DNA of 64,000 nucleotides, from NCBI GenBank assembly GCA_035772735.1, contig JASDFA010000001.1, forward strand, positions 75,108,001 to 75,172,000, given 5' to 3'. The position numbers and the translations under genes were made by a program. The notes under the pieces were generated by a model. It was not told where the DNA came from. It ran no database searches and saw only the letters and a list, made by a program, of their open reading frames with translations. This DNA comes from Datura wrightii (taxonomy: Eukaryota > Streptophyta > Magnoliopsida > Solanales > Solanaceae). Positions 32,506 through 45,097 of this stretch are shown here, one piece after another (position 1 is the stretch's first letter; each line of letters begins with the position of its first letter).

Positions 32506-33876
32506 TGTTGCACCAATCACACATGCGGGTGCACATGGTTGTACAAGTAATGTAGAGGCTCTTTCAAGCCAGATATCAAACCCACAGGGATTTAGGACTC
32601 AGTAATTTTCCCATTTTAATTAGTATTACTATTCCCAACAAGTGTGAAAGTAACCTAGGAGTTTTGGAGTTTGTATAATTATGAAAGTGCTTAAATTCAA
32701 AAGCGATGAATGAAACAAAGTAGTTGTAATCAGTATTCAAGAATATTCCCGAGTTAAGGCATAAAATGCAATCATGTTCAACATGTATTCTTATTTAACT
32801 AAATTTACTATCTGGTTGTTGTTTTACAGGATTTAAGGCCTTAGTATGGTCTATCAAACCCTAATTTTATGCATAGAATAACCTTACAGCTACATCCATT
32901 AAGTGGTGATGCAAGTTTTCATCCTAGGTATTATCATGTTTAATCCTTTTTCAACCGAACGAGGCATTTTAGATATATTTCTATCCTAAGCGCTAAGCTC
33001 ATCTTTAATTTCCATCAAGATAATAACTCATTCCTCTATTCTTCTTCCTACCCTAGTGATTTTCCTTTCGGATGCACACCAAGATTACACATTTATTTCA
33101 ATGTTGGCCAAACATAAAAATACTAAAAGTAAGAAATAAAGAACAACCATTTGCGAAAGAAGAATATAAACCGAAATTCAAAACGTGTTATACGTTCATG
33201 CTGGTAGCCTCAACCCCAGAATGAGAGTTTTTAGCCACTAATTGTCTAAATAAACATTACAAAATAATTGTTAATCATAGATGAAATGAAAATAAAAGAA
33301 AAGGGAAGAGAATGAAACCTAGAATTTTCTTCAGCGTAATTGTCGTCTTAAAAATGTCTAGACTGAGATACATACGCTAACACCGTGACTGACCAGCAAC
33401 GTGGCACGGAGGCCATCATGGCCAATCTGCTCCAGGACATACTATTGTCATGAACCATCACTAATAAGCATCAGCGCCTAAATGACCAGCAATGTGGCAC
33501 GAAGGCGAACATGCTAAACCAACTCCGTGAACACTGCTGTTGTGGAGGTCCACTATTTAGTGCCTTCAAAAATCCAATTTTCTACCAAGGAACCCTGGCA
33601 CATTATTGAATTTGACAAATCTCCTACATGGCATGGAATTGATTTCTAACATCACTTTTTATCCCATTTAACATCCCATACTTCAACCTTGAGCATCCAT
33701 CTTCAAAGTTAAGCTCAATTCGCTGCATTTTCCACTTGCAATTAGCCTAATCACATTTGTTAGTACTTAAGCATTATTTATTCCAAACATACAAAAATAT
33801 AATTAAATTGTCCTCAAACTAATCTACAATATGGGTAAAAGATGGCAATTGGGACATATAAATACGCCTCAGATCA
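32506..33876 (-). repeat. 3' LTR of element F
   Basis: Plus strand TGTTGCACCAATC...GCCTCAGATCA, 1371 bp. No second copy is in the window. It contains a 24-bp direct repeat, TGACCAGCAACGTGGCACGG at 33390 and a near copy at 33483 (93 bp apart). The ends are inferred from the TG...CA rule, the break in the LTR of B and the adjacent tract. Confidence 0.68.
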
Positions 33877-35292
33877 CCACCCCACACTTATAACCTTGTT
33901 TGTTCTCAAACAATCCTCTTATATTATTGACATGATTAAAACCTTACCATCATCTATATAACTAGACCACTCACACCCGGTTATGCTAAACGCTTTAATC
34001 ATGACATACAATTCATTCAATCAAGCATAATTTTCATTCATAACATTCCTAAGTAGAATCACACACCCTAATTGGTAAACTCTTCAATAAGAATCAGGCC
34101 AACATGGTTTCATGCTAGTAGCAAGGTCGTTAGGTTCACCAAATTCTTACCATCATATGCCCTCACTTTTATTTAGTGCCCCTCCCCTCATAGGAAAAAT
34201 ATGTTCACATTGAGGCTCACTTTAAAAAATGATTCACTCACAGTCCAAAGAATATTCCAAGCATACCTATCATACAGTAGGTTTGCTCATAGTGTACTAT
34301 TTAACCAAACATGCCATCCACTGGTAGGATAAAAAGGGCTTTTCATGGTTGTAAAATCGGCTAAGGGACTGGTAGTATTATATAGCTGATAGTGACACTT
34401 ATCCCTATGCATAAAGTTATTAGGGCCTATTTGGATCAAATTAATATTGATGCCATTTGAACAAAAGGCATTAGGCTAATTAGTATGGTTGTTCCAAAGA
34501 ATAGGCTTACAGTCTCAAAAGGGGTACACTAGAAATAATGTCAGAGTAGGCACAATGAATGGTACAACAAAATAATTTTGGTTTACAAAGAAGTTCCTTA
34601 ATCACCTCCAATAAGTTTAATGTCAAATTCAGTTTTTCATACACACGGGAGATGCTAGTTCGCAAGGAATATAACAAATTCTCAACACACATGGCACCAT
34701 GGTTCAAACTTGGTTGACATAGACTCCCTCTACTTACTACATCCATATTAAGTGACAAGCACAATTAAACCCATGATTTTACATTTTAGAGTTAAACACA
34801 AAGGGCTTATATGACTCTACCAGTATTCTCACTTGTATTGCTTTTTTGAATGAAGTATCTCATAAAGTCTAGCATTTAACCAAGTGGAGTACTTTTGTTC
34901 GCTAGCGATGGTTTTATTTTCTAAGTATGACTAATTTCCCTTAAGACAGTCATCATCCATCCATCATAAGAAAAAGTCCCTAACTATGACTAAAAGAAAT
35001 TTTAAAAAAACTTACTCGGTACAAAGGGACTCTCCTCGGGAAAAGCACCAAAAACAAAAGCAGAGGAATTCAAAAATTAAAAATAATTAAACTAAACAAG
35101 ATTGCAAGAAATAGAAATTACTAGATATTACATACCAAATCTTGGTTATAGCTACAAATTTCACACCACAAATTGTCTAGCTATCATAATTTATTACAGA
35201 CCATAGTTCTCAAACCATCAAGTAGAGCACTATCCCCAGTGCTTTCTACAAAACAATTTAAAAATAAAGGTAGGGTAGTAAGGACTCCCTAA
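33877..35292 (-). other. Non-coding 3' interior of F with polypurine tract
   Basis: On the minus strand TAAGTGTGGGGTGG (33890-33877) abuts the LTR and would prime plus-strand synthesis. The next 1.4 kb is AT-rich, and I see no supported gene or RNA; the frame 34507-34764 has no family features. Confidence 0.6.
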
Positions 35293-35823
35293 TCAGACTG
35301 TGGTATCATCCTCTTCTTCAGGTGCTAGCACCTTCTCACCGAGATCAGAGTCATCTGCCTCCTCATCATCTGATTCAATATCTGAGTCTACTCGACACCT
35401 CTCTATATCAGCCGGTACATCATCATCCACAAGCTCCACAAAGGCTGGCCCAATCTTGCATATGGACCGGGGATGAGCATTCAGAGGATAGTCCCTATCC
35501 ACCAACCATAATAGCCAGCCTTGAGCTTATACAAAGCTGCAAAATATGCAACCCAAACATCTTGGCAGCATAACAATCATCACGAGCATTTCAATCGACT
35601 AGTGTGAGTACTGGGCCATAACTAGTTTCTGGCGCCTTTATTTTTGTTATATCCATTGCACGCCTCTTCACTCTAGGCCGATAATCCAGAGCCTCCTTCT
35701 CAATGTTTTGGCCTCACATAAATTTGGTGAGTAAACCACCAAAGCCATGTCTATCCCCCTGATGTAGTCTAGCCTTTTTCATGGATGATTTGGTCACTAC
35801 ACGCATATTAATCTCCACATTGC
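35293..35823 (-). pseudogene. ORF resembling 'putative plant transposon protein', C-terminal part
   Basis: Minus-strand translation gives INMRVVTKSSMKKARLHQG, then HGFGGLLTKF, DYRPRVKRRAMDITKIKAPE, and DDCYAAKMFGLHILQL. From memory this pattern matches the widespread plant ORF annotated as putative plant transposon protein domain. It is followed in another frame (35505-35293) by a strongly acidic tail, DVPADIERCRVDSDIESDDE and EEEDDTT. Two or more stops or frameshifts separate the parts (TGA in TKF M*, TGA after TLVD). The function of this family is unknown; it replaces gag in some LTR derivatives. The N-terminus is lost at the junction with G. Confidence 0.62.
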
Positions 35824-38148
35824 TATCATGACCCGAACATAGGCCTACATCGAGACACGGGACAAAGAACCCCGAGAGGCTCCAAGTTGACCCATGGCAT
35901 GATCATGACATCTAAAACTCAATAATTTAAGTATGGAAATCTAACATATAACATAGCGGAAGTCTGAAAATCTGATACATCGAATATCTGAATACATAAT
36001 AACGATCTGAAACTGAAAATATACTATGTCTGATAAGCCTCTACTACTGATGAGTTGATGGGACAAGACCCCAACTAACTCACTAAAGTCTAAAACTGAA
36101 AATACTGAATAGATTTGATAAAGGGCCCTCGGAAGAAGAGGACTCACCAACCATGGTCAGGAGATGCTAAAACTGAGGATCTGGCTAACGACAAGTCTGA
36201 GCCTGAATGTCTGAGCCTGTATCATGAAACGATACAGCATAGAGTATGCGGTTAGTACATGGAATGTACCGAGTATGAAAGATAATTAAAACCGCTAAGT
36301 AAGTAAAATTAGAGATCATGCATATTATAAGCATTTCATCATAAGAGTCTGAGAGTAGGGCTTGCATGCTGTTATCTGAAAACATGATTTAAACATAACT
36401 AAATATCATAATTGAATTGAATGAACCAAAGCTAAAAACTGATAATCAAAAGTAAAACTGAATATTGGGTCAAACCTGCTGAAAATATAATATCTTAATT
36501 GAGGAACATGCATAACTGAAATCATGAGGAACAATGGGAGACTCTTCATATAACCGACATTACCACAATAGATCTTACGTTGTCCCGACTATTACAGTCA
36601 ATTGGGCAGAGCCATCCAAATCCTTTCTAGGGCTAAGGACGCTACCATGATATCGATATCAAGCTGAAGGCCCCTTGGGGGCAGGGGAAGCTCACAATGG
36701 AGGTCCCAAACAATCTGAACATACCTATGTTGGCACGTAGTTCTGAGGCATAGGGTTGACTAACCCTTAGCCTACTCAGTGCTAGACACTAATTTCAAAA
36801 ACATATATATGCTCTCCACTATTTTTCAACAAAGCTGAACCATCATTTATTGACGAAGTTGAATAACAAACATACATGCATAATCTGAAATCATAACATG
36901 AGGAGCCTTGGGCTCAAACCATACCACAAGCTGAAAAGAGTGGGAGTCTAGACTCCAAAACCATATGGTAAGCTAATAACATGGAATTTGGATAAATCAT
37001 GAAACATAATTGATCCTATGGGCTTGCCCAATACTTAAACATGTTTGAAATGGACTTTGATTACTCAAAACATGAACATAGACCTAGGTAATTCGAAATC
37101 ATACTTTCACCATGAACATCTCATCATAACTAGAAGCATAGGTCATAATCTCATCTTTTCACGAACTTCCATAGGTGGGCCTCTTATTGGTAAAACTTTG
37201 AAATCATAATTTGTAATTTAAAACATTATAAAACATGCCCAAGAATAATAATTCAACATTAGAAACATGCATAGAGAATACCCATGATAGATACTTAGAG
37301 GATTCACAAGTTGGGTTAAAACCCCATAGATTCATCAACTTATAAATCACATGAAATTGAAGAGGGATTGAGCATGAGAGTGGATGGGTATACCCATTCA
37401 TAACCCTAAATACCTGGAATATTTTGATTACACAACCCTCTTGAATGCCCGAGGGAATTTGGGGAAGAACTTGATGAATCCTAAGCTTGATCACCCTTAG
37501 AAACTACTAAGCTTGCATGCATTGATAGGTATAGGTTTAGAATGAGTTAAACCCCCCTTAAAACACACTTATCTGAGCTTAAACAATGTAGTTTAGGTCT
37601 TAAGAGCTTAGAAGTTATAGATTTACCCTTACTAAATTCACAGGAATTGGCTACTGTCCAGAGCAACGACCAATACAATGGATCGTCCTGAGCTCTAATG
37701 AGTCATTACTCCGCTCGATGTTTCACCCTATTTCCAGTCTCAGGTCTGCTACCACGGCTGGACTGGACGAGTCTTTACTATCCCCAATGACTCTTCGTGT
37801 CCATCCATTCTTACCACTGCTCACTTCTTGGAAATCCTCCCAACGGAACCGTACCACGACTCATGGTCTTAAACAATCGGTAATGCCGTGACTCGTGCCG
37901 GCTACCTGGATAAAAACCACCCTCACAATGACCCCCTTACCATGGCTCGTTATAACAAAAACTGAGTCTTCCTTAGACCCGTTGCTCCCAAGTTCACTTA
38001 TGCAAACCCTCACCACGAGTGCCTCCAACAGGTCGTTAGACCCACCAACGACTCGTACCACAAGTCGTTCTGAGAAGAATCTCAGATTTTTATATTATTT
38101 TCATTTCAACTTCCCGAGTCTAGTCTTAGGCACTTCTGGGGTATTACA
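35824..38148 (-). repeat. 3' LTR of element G
   Basis: 2325 bp; plus strand TATCATGACCC...GGGGTATTACA (one terminal G decayed to A). It is related to the LTRs of A, M and N. A site array lies at 37660-38070, with a perfect ACGACTCGT at 38048-38056. Confidence 0.86.
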
Positions 38149-38165
38149 ATATCTACCCCTTGGGA
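38149..38165 (-). other. Polypurine tract of element G
   Basis: The minus strand reads GTTCCCAAGGGGTAGAT next to the LTR start TGTAATACCCC, preceded by the family motif CATTCAAGGATGAATGTTCC. Confidence 0.78.
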
Positions 38166-38394
38166 ACATTCATCCTTGAATGTGAATGATCATACTAAAA
38201 AGCTGAGAAATGCAACTGTCATACCAAATACTGAACATTTAAAGTTGAAAACTTGGAGTGACTGACTCCGGACTGAATTACATGACTGAACTAAATTCAT
38301 GAATCACACATATATACATTGGCATGAAAGAAAATGGGGCATATGAATTGAACATGAAACTGAGTAGAATACTAAGGAGGAAAAAAGCTAAAAC

Positions 38395-38900
38395 TGAGAT
38401 AAGAGGGAATAGATGCGGGTATTTAGCCATCATATCTTCTTCGGCTTCTCACTTAGCTCCCTCAACATTCTGATTCCTCCATAAAACCTTTACTGAAGCT
38501 ACTTACTTGTTCCTTAGCTTCCGAACTTGACAATCAAGTATTTCTACTGGAACGACTTCGTAGCTAAGGCTATCCTTCACACCTACGCTCTCCACCGGGA
38601 CAACTAAAGTTGGATCACCCATACACTTCTTCAAGAGAGATACATGGAAAACTAGATGTACTGAAGCCAATTCTAAGGGCAACCCCAACTTATACGCTAC
38701 CTTGCTAACCCGTCTCACAAGCCGGTATGGGCCAACATAACGGGGACTGTGTTTCCCTTTCTTTGCAAACCTCAACTCCCTTCATGGGAGATACCTTTAG
38801 AAACACCCAATCATCAACTTCAAACTCTAGTTCTCTCCTCCTCACCTCAGCATAGGACTTTTGACGACTCTGAGCTATTTTCAACCTTTCCCTTATAAGC
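38395..38900 (-). pseudogene. Integrase GPY/F module and chromodomain-like tail of G
   Basis: Open frame 38503-38775 holds MRFAKKGKHSPRYVGPYRLV (GPY/F module), KVAYKLGLPLELASVHLVF, HVSLLKKCMGDPTLVVPVES and VEILDCQVRKLRNK. The chromodomain-like end (EAEEDMMAKYPHLFPL) lies at about 38395-38450 after a stop near 38503. Upstream RRRELEFEVDDWVFL is at about 38800-38840. Confidence 0.82.
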
Positions 38901-39600
38901 TAAACTTTCTCCAATGCTTCATGAACTGAATTCGGTCCTATCAATGTAGCTTCACCGACTTCGAACTATCCAATAGGAAATCTATATCTTTGTCCATAAA
39001 GAGCCTCAAACAAAGCCATCTGAATGCTAGAATGATAGTTGTTGTTATATGCAAACTTAATGAGAGGTAAATGATTATCCCAACTACCCTTGAAATCAAT
39101 CACATAGGATCTTAACATATTCTCAAGAGTCTGAATGTTTTGCTCGGCCTGAACAACTATTTGTGGGTGAAATGTTATGTTAAGCTTGACCTGAGTACCA
39201 AGTCCCTTTTGAAATGATCTCCAAAAATAGGAGGTAAACTGAGTACCTCTATCCGATATGATGGACAAGGGCACTCCATGCAACTGAACTAACGCTCGAA
39301 TATACAATTTAGCATAATCCTCCACTGAATTAGTAGTTTTGGCCGATAGAAAATGATTTTCTTTAGTCAACCTATCTATGACCACCCAAATAGAGTCATA
39401 TTGTCGACGAGTACGAGGCAACCCTGTAATGAAATCCATATTGATTTCCTCCCACTTCCAAGTAGGGATACTAATATCTTGGAGCGCACCTCTAGGTCTT
39501 TGATGTTCAACCTTCACTTGTTGACAATTCGGACACTTAGCCACAAACTCTGCTATGTCCTTCTTCATGCCATTCCACTAATAGATTTTCCATAGGTCAC
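38901..39600 (-). pseudogene. Integrase of G, catalytic triad intact
   Basis: Open frame 38966-39568 (200 aa). Zinc domain end CPNC at residues 12-15. Catalytic Asp at residue 45 (INMDFITGL), Asp at 106 (IISDRGTQF) and Glu at 142 (VQAEQNIQTLE), which gives the DX35E spacing of active integrases. NHLPLIKFAYNNNYHSSIQM follows. The residues just before the Glu (HPQIVVQAEQ) differ from the usual HPQTDGQSER. The frame lacks a proper start, because it is the middle of a polyprotein, and stops at 38966 (Trp-to-stop in the VGESTL region). Best-preserved integrase core in the window besides I. Confidence 0.85.
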
Positions 39601-40398
39601 GATACATCTTGGTGGAACCTGGGTGAATAGAATATCTGGAACCATGAGCCTCATGCAACATCCACTCCCTCAAGTCATCAACACCCAGTACACATAAACG
39701 ACCTTGATATCATAGCACACCATCTCCCCCTTGGGAGAAGACCTCCACCTTCTGATTCTGAACAGCTTCCTTCAACTTTACGAAAATAGGATCCTCATCT
39801 TTTCTAGCTTTGACCTAGGTCACCAAGGAAGATTTTGATCCGTTCTAAATAATGACACCACCATATGTCGAGTCAACAAGACAAACTCCTATATGCAAGC
39901 CGATGTACATCCTTCACTAGCTCTTTCCTCTCCTCATCTACATGGGTCACTAAGAGAATCTACCACCACATTAGCCTTGCCTGATGATAAAGTACACTCA
40001 TATCATAATATTTAAAAAGCTCCAACCACTTTCTCTGACATAGATTCAGATCCTTTTGGGTAAACACATACTGTAGGCTTTTGTGGTCGGTAAACACATC
40101 CATATGGACCCCATATAGATAGTGTCTCCAAATCTTCAAGGAAAATACTACCATCGCCAACTCGAGATCATGAGTCGAATAGTTCTTTTCATGGACTTTC
40201 AACTACCTAGAAGCATAGGCGATAACCTTACTGTGTTTCTTTAATACAAAACCAAGGCCAATCCTCTAGGCATCGCAATACACCAAAAACCCATCGGTAC
40301 CTTCAGGTAGGGTCAACACTGTTGCTGAGGTGAGTCGAGTCTTCAACTCTTGGAAGCTCTTCTCACAGGCCTCTGACCATTGAAACTTTACTTTTTTT
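39601..40398 (-). pseudogene. RNase H and linker of element G
   Basis: Open frame 39960-40202 has VHEKNYSTHDLELAMVVFSL (catalytic Glu), MDVFTDHKSLQYVF (catalytic Asp), LELFKYYDMSVLYHQ and then a frame change before VVVDSLSD. The first Asp block (YCDA) is near 40270-40290. The stretch 39600-39950 holds the linker and the HHCC histidines in mixed frames. Confidence 0.78.
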
Positions 40399-41155
40399 CT
40401 AGGTCAACTTAGTCAACGGTGTTGTAATAGATGAAAACCCTTCAACAAACCTCTGGTAGTAACCAGCTAAGCCCAAGACACTCCTGATATCCGAAGGACT
40501 AACTGGTCTAGGCCAATTCTTCACAGCTTCTATCTTTTGAGAGTCCACTTGTACACCCTCACTTGACACCACATGACCCAAAAATGCTACTGAATCTAGA
40601 GAAACTCGTACTTAATGAACTTATCATATAATTGGCAATCCTTAAGAGTCTGTAGCACCACCCTCAAATGAGTGGCATGCTCTCCTCGCTCCGAGAGTAT
40701 ATTAGAATATCATCTATAAACATAATCACGAACATATACAAATATGGATTGAACACCCTGTTCATCAAATCCATAAAAGCTGCAGGAGCATTTGTTAGTC
40801 CAAAAGACATAAATACAAACTCATAGTGACCTTACCGAGTCATGAAGGTTGTCCTTGGAATGCCACTCTCCCGAACCCTGAGCTAATGGTATCTGGATCT
40901 GAGGTTTATCTTTGAAAAGCACTTAGCAGCCTGAAGTTGGTCAAACAAGTCACAAATTATAGGGAGACGATACCTGTTCTTAATGGTGACCTTGTTCAGT
41001 TCCCAGTAATCAATGCACATCCGAAAGGAACCATCCTTCTTCCGAATAAAGAAAACTGGTGCACCCTATCAGGATTTGCTAGGTCTGATGAATCCCTTGT
41101 CTAAGAGATCCTTCAACTGCTCCTTCAACTACTTTAGCTTGGCTAGAGCCATTCT
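40399..41155 (-). pseudogene. Reverse transcriptase of element G
   Basis: Reading leftwards: RMCIDYWELNKVTIKNRY (about 40970-41030), LQAAKCFSKINLRSRYH, FVFMSFGLTNAPAAFMDLMN, the catalytic MFIDDILIYSRSEE (about 40690-40735), and MGHVVSSEGVQVDSQKIEAV (40399-40581) with LGLAGYYQRFVEGFSS. Several frame breaks separate these blocks. At the codon where H and I have TAG (before LYAKF) this copy has CAA. Confidence 0.8.
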
Positions 41156-41798
41156 CTAAGGAGGAATAGATATATGCTGCATATCGGGAAGAAGGTCAAT
41201 ACCAAAATTGATCTCCCGCTCGAGAGGAATTCCTGGTAAATCATCTGGAAACACTTCTGGATATTCACTCACTATAGGAACTGACTGAATAGTTGGGGTT
41301 TTGAATGTAGCATCCTTAACCCTAACTAGATGGTACATACAACCCTTATAAATCATCTTTCTGGCCTTAAGGTAGGAAATGAAGTGGCCTATAGGCGCAA
41401 CTGAACTACCCTTCAACTCTAGGACTGGCTCACCTAAAAATCGGAACTCTACTGCACGGTTTCTACAATTTACTGAGGCATAACATGCATACGGCCAATC
41501 CATGCCAAAGATAACATAAAAATTTGTCATGGCTAGCTCTACTAATCTGCTGAGGTGACTTTTTGAAGGATTGTGACAGGGCAATTTGTATAAACACGTC
41601 GAGCTATAACTAAATGACTGACTAGAGTAGAGACTGAGAAGGATTCTGATATGATTTCGAGATTGAGTCCCAAACTACTAGCAACATAGGGCGTCACAAA
41701 AGATAAGGTAGCTCTTGGATCTAACAATGCATATACATTAAGGTCGAATAATCATAACATACAAGTGACTACATCTGGAGAGACCTCCTGCTCCTGAC
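41156..41798 (-). pseudogene. Aspartic protease of element G
   Basis: Open frames 41542-41727 (MLDPRATLSFVTPYVASSLG) and 41156-41584 (LVELAMTNFYVIFGMDWPYA... YPEVFPDDLPGIPLEREIN) overlap in different frames, so there is a frameshift near 41545-41580. The active site is D-P-R-A-T, with Arg for the expected Gly, as in element A. The second frame carries the protease-RT linker typical of this group. gag would lie to the right but is deleted. Confidence 0.8.
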
Positions 41799-41836
41799 AT
41801 TATCAGATGGAGAGACCTACATCTGGTCATTATCAG

Positions 41837-42698
41837 TGTGATATTCAACATGACTCTCATATTATTTTACTCAGACTTAGATAATTATGAGATGTATATT
41901 CTAAACAATTTCACTCTATTTGCCAATTTCTACTCAATTTCAAGCAACATCCTTCACACAATCTATTCCAGCCAAGTTACAAATAAAATTCTAAGCATGA
42001 GTAAGCCCATGGATAAGGGTATTATGGAATTTTCATCTTTCATCCCCCTCTAATTTGTATAGCCAACCCAACTAATTTACAATTAATTCATGTATTAGCA
42101 ACCCAATTGCACGTTATGCTCATTCATTCTCACACTACATTCCACCCTTTTCAATCCTTCAAACAAACCTACATTGATTCTTAATAATATACAAGAAAAC
42201 ATTCGCATATGAAGGGCAAGAATGAACAAGATTTTCCAACAAAAGAATGATGCCACCAATTTCAAATAATTGTAACATTAATCTTTTTTCTCCCACTTCA
42301 ACCCACATGTTTAAGAATATAATTTTAAAGAAGAGGTAAATGAAACAAAGAAACCTTACCTGTTGGGCTTGTTTGTATAAAGAGAGAAGAAGAAGAATTG
42401 GAGAAATTTGAGGCGTGGCACACTAGAGATAGAGAGAATTCTAGGAAGTGTCACGTTGTTCAGATGGAATTAGGGAAAAAAGTGGTTGGGGAGATTTAAA
42501 AAGGGAGGAGATGGATCGGGTTTTACCCATCTTTTTAATGAACCCGTTAAATTTTTCATTCAATGTGTCACGGAGGTTGTCGTAGAGATTCATCTCTGTG
42601 ACATGGAGAAAACATGGACCTGTACTATTTAACAGTGCTAAATCTTTTATGGACCTCTATGGCCCATGCCTAATGCGGAGATAGGCCTCTATGGCACA
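41837..42698. mobile_element. Segment O: unassigned TG...CA segment, possible solo LTR
   Basis: 862 bp, TGTGATATTC...ATGGCACA, between the broken end of G and the LTR of H. It has no protein homology. On the minus strand it looks LTR-like: a GTGTCACGG-type block (about 42565), a TTTTTAAATC TATA-like word (about 42496-42505) and CAACAGGTAAGG, a possible splice donor (about 42355-42366). No partner copy or target duplication can be confirmed, because both flanks are other elements. It could also be a leftover of element F. Confidence 0.35.
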
Positions 42699-42699
42699 T

Positions 42700-45082
42700 T
42701 GTCACGATCTGAGTCTGCACCCTAGACATGACACGATACCTAGATTTATAAGTAACCCCAAGCAAACCCTGGTAGAGCATATTCTACTAAAACTGACCTG
42801 CTGGAATGATAATAAAAGAGCAGAGTTGATAACAAAATAACTGATACTGAATAAATGACAAAATCTAAAATAGTCTAAAAATCTAGCTGAGTTTGTAAAT
42901 ATTTTCTGAAAGCCCTCTAACATGAATTGATGAGTTACTGGGACAAACCCCCCCAGCTAACTCTAATATCTAAAATGAAATAACAAAATAATATAAAACT
43001 AGAAATGGAACTCCGGCCCTCAGCAGATGAGGACTTACCACAGAAGCTATTGGGATATCACTAAAGGATCTAACCGTGGCATTGAGGCTGGGTACCTGAG
43101 TCTATATAATAAAATGATATAGCAAAAAAAGTATGCGTCAGTGCTTTGAATGTACTGAGTATTCGAGAAGGAACTAAAACATACATATACTAAATAATAG
43201 TAAAATGCACTGAGATAATCTGAAGAGACTGAACTGAACTAGAAATCATAACTGAACTGGGTTGAACTGTACTGAGCTATACTATGGGAGATACTATAAC
43301 CGACATGTAACCATGTGAGCTAAGCATAGAGTCTGATGTATACCCCCCATTAGAGAAGGCCCACTATACCTTACCAAGGTATAGTAGCTGAACTGAGTGA
43401 TCACTGTCTGGAACCCATTTGGGATGATAACCTACGGTGGAAACGTAATTCTGGGAACCTGGGTACACCAAACCCCGGCCCGCTTGGTGATAAGTTCTAC
43501 TCCCATTGAGAATCCTAACTGTGTCTAACTATGCTGATAGCTCAAAACTGGCGTCCTAAGACTTATGTCAAAATTACTTATCTGGAAGTGTTTTGAAAGT
43601 CTGACTTGAAAGAAACTATGTTGTAAGACACATCAGAGTTTCTTTATCTAAAAGTGTCGTAACGATCTAAAAAACATCTAACACGCTGATAAACTAATAC
43701 TACTTAGTTTACTTAGTTTCTCAAGGACTGATAATAGTCAAACTGATCAGCATTCAGGAGAATACTAGTATACTGACTATATTTATGTGACTGGGCATGC
43801 TGAAACTGATAAAATATATTGATAGCACAATTGCGCATTTTCTAAGAACAAATCTGGTATATGTGACAAATTCATGCTATTGTAAGACATTACTAGTTTA
43901 TAAATAAATTCTATCAGAAATCATGCCAAGTTCTAGTTCAAGTGAAAAATATTGTATAACTGAAAATACTATCATGAGCATGTAAGAATTCTAGTCATGG
44001 TAGTCTGACATTATAGAGGAAGTAGGGGGAATTTCACAGTCAAAGAAAGTCCATAAATCATGATCTCTAGAGTTACTGTAAAGCTATGGTTTGCTGAAAA
44101 CTTTGAGACACAAGGGCGAAAGGATACCCTTGTTGAAGTCTCACATACCTGAAGAAGAATCCCTCGAAGAAGCTTGGAAGATCTAAGGAAAAGGTGAATG
44201 CCCTAGCTCTTGCTCTGAGAAGTTTGTCTGAGTCTTCTACGAACTGAGTCTATGAGTTTAGGAGAGAATGAGAGGAAAATTCGATCAACTCCCTAAATCC
44301 TCTACAAAATGAACCCTTAAAGACATATCTTAGGAACTAAAATAGCTTGAAGTTACAAAAATTCCCCTGGGAATGTATGGAAAATTGCTCGTTAGGATCC
44401 AATGGGTCGTTGGTCCATACCATGATTCGTTGGGACCAGTCGTTGGTTAGGGGTCAAAAATTCCAACTACTCGAATTGAAAAACGGATGGGAACAATGTC
44501 TCATTTGATGAACCAATGGGTCGTTAGTTTCACTCGTTGTCACTGGGGAGATTTTGAACAAATGTCTGAACTCCTATCAACGGATGACACAACGACTCTT
44601 TGGTTGACATAATGGGTCGTTGTCACTGCTCGTCGTTACTACTGGAAATCCTGATCGATTTCTGGGCTTGAAAATGAATGGGGATAATGACTCTTTAGAA
44701 TGAACAATAAGTCATTGGTCCCATGCATTGCTACTGGGAGAGTTTTCTGCCCTTACTGGAAATTGTCCAATGGCTCCCTATGATGGGTCATTTGAACCAC
44801 TAACAACTTGTTAGAGGGCTCATCATTTGAAAGAAGATTTTGACCACATTTGGGGTTGGCCGGACAGGAAACACGACTCATTGTTGCCAACGATGGGTCA
44901 TAGTTCCACCCGTTGAATCTGAGGATTGAAAAATGTAGGGCTGATAATGACTAACACAACAGGTCATCTTCACTGACAACTACTCGTTGGTTGAGTCAAC
45001 TTGAGGAAAAATTTTCTGGTTCCTTTTTGGTTCTTCATGCTAAGTAATGGGTTTTGGTCTACAAAATTTTTGTGGTGTTATA
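42700..45082 (-). repeat. 3' LTR of element H
   Basis: 2383 bp; plus strand TGTCACGATCTGAG...GTGGTGTTATA (coding-strand start decayed to TATAACACC). A strong cluster of AATGGGTCGTTGG-type words fills 44390-45000. It aligns for its first 200 bp to 61067-61268. Confidence 0.84.
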
Positions 45083-45097
45083 ATATCTCCCCCTGGG
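45083..45097 (-). other. Polypurine tract of element H
   Basis: The minus strand reads CCCAGGGGGAGATAT next to the LTR. Confidence 0.8.

Larger units (their letters stand above)
32506..35823 (-). mobile_element. Element F: LARD-like element, 3' half, with plant-transposon-protein ORF
   Basis: Inserted into the 3' LTR of B at GATAGAGG/TGTTGCACC. On the minus strand: ORF remnant (35823-35293), long non-coding stretch, polypurine tract (about 33890-33877) and 3' LTR (33876-32506). The 5' half is missing and G starts at 35824. The style (1.4 kb LTR, AAGTGTGGGGTGG tract) is that of Athila/Tat-like large derivatives. No RT or integrase is seen. Confidence 0.7.
35824..41798 (-). mobile_element. Element G: Ty3/gypsy chromovirus-like, gag and 5' LTR lost
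   Basis: Minus strand. 3' LTR 35824-38148, polypurine tract 38149-38165, pol from about 38395 to 41155, PR to about 41760. Homology to A ends at CTCCTGAC (41798), where gag should begin, so the 5' half is deleted. A 31-bp imperfect tandem duplication (TGGAGAGACCT...CATTATCAG) spans the end. No target duplication can be tested. Confidence 0.85.

Noticed and set aside
42300..42480. Possible host exon with splice donor CAACAGGTAAGG in segment O
   Set aside because: There is no coding potential on either side and no matching acceptor or protein similarity. LTR leaders often contain such words.
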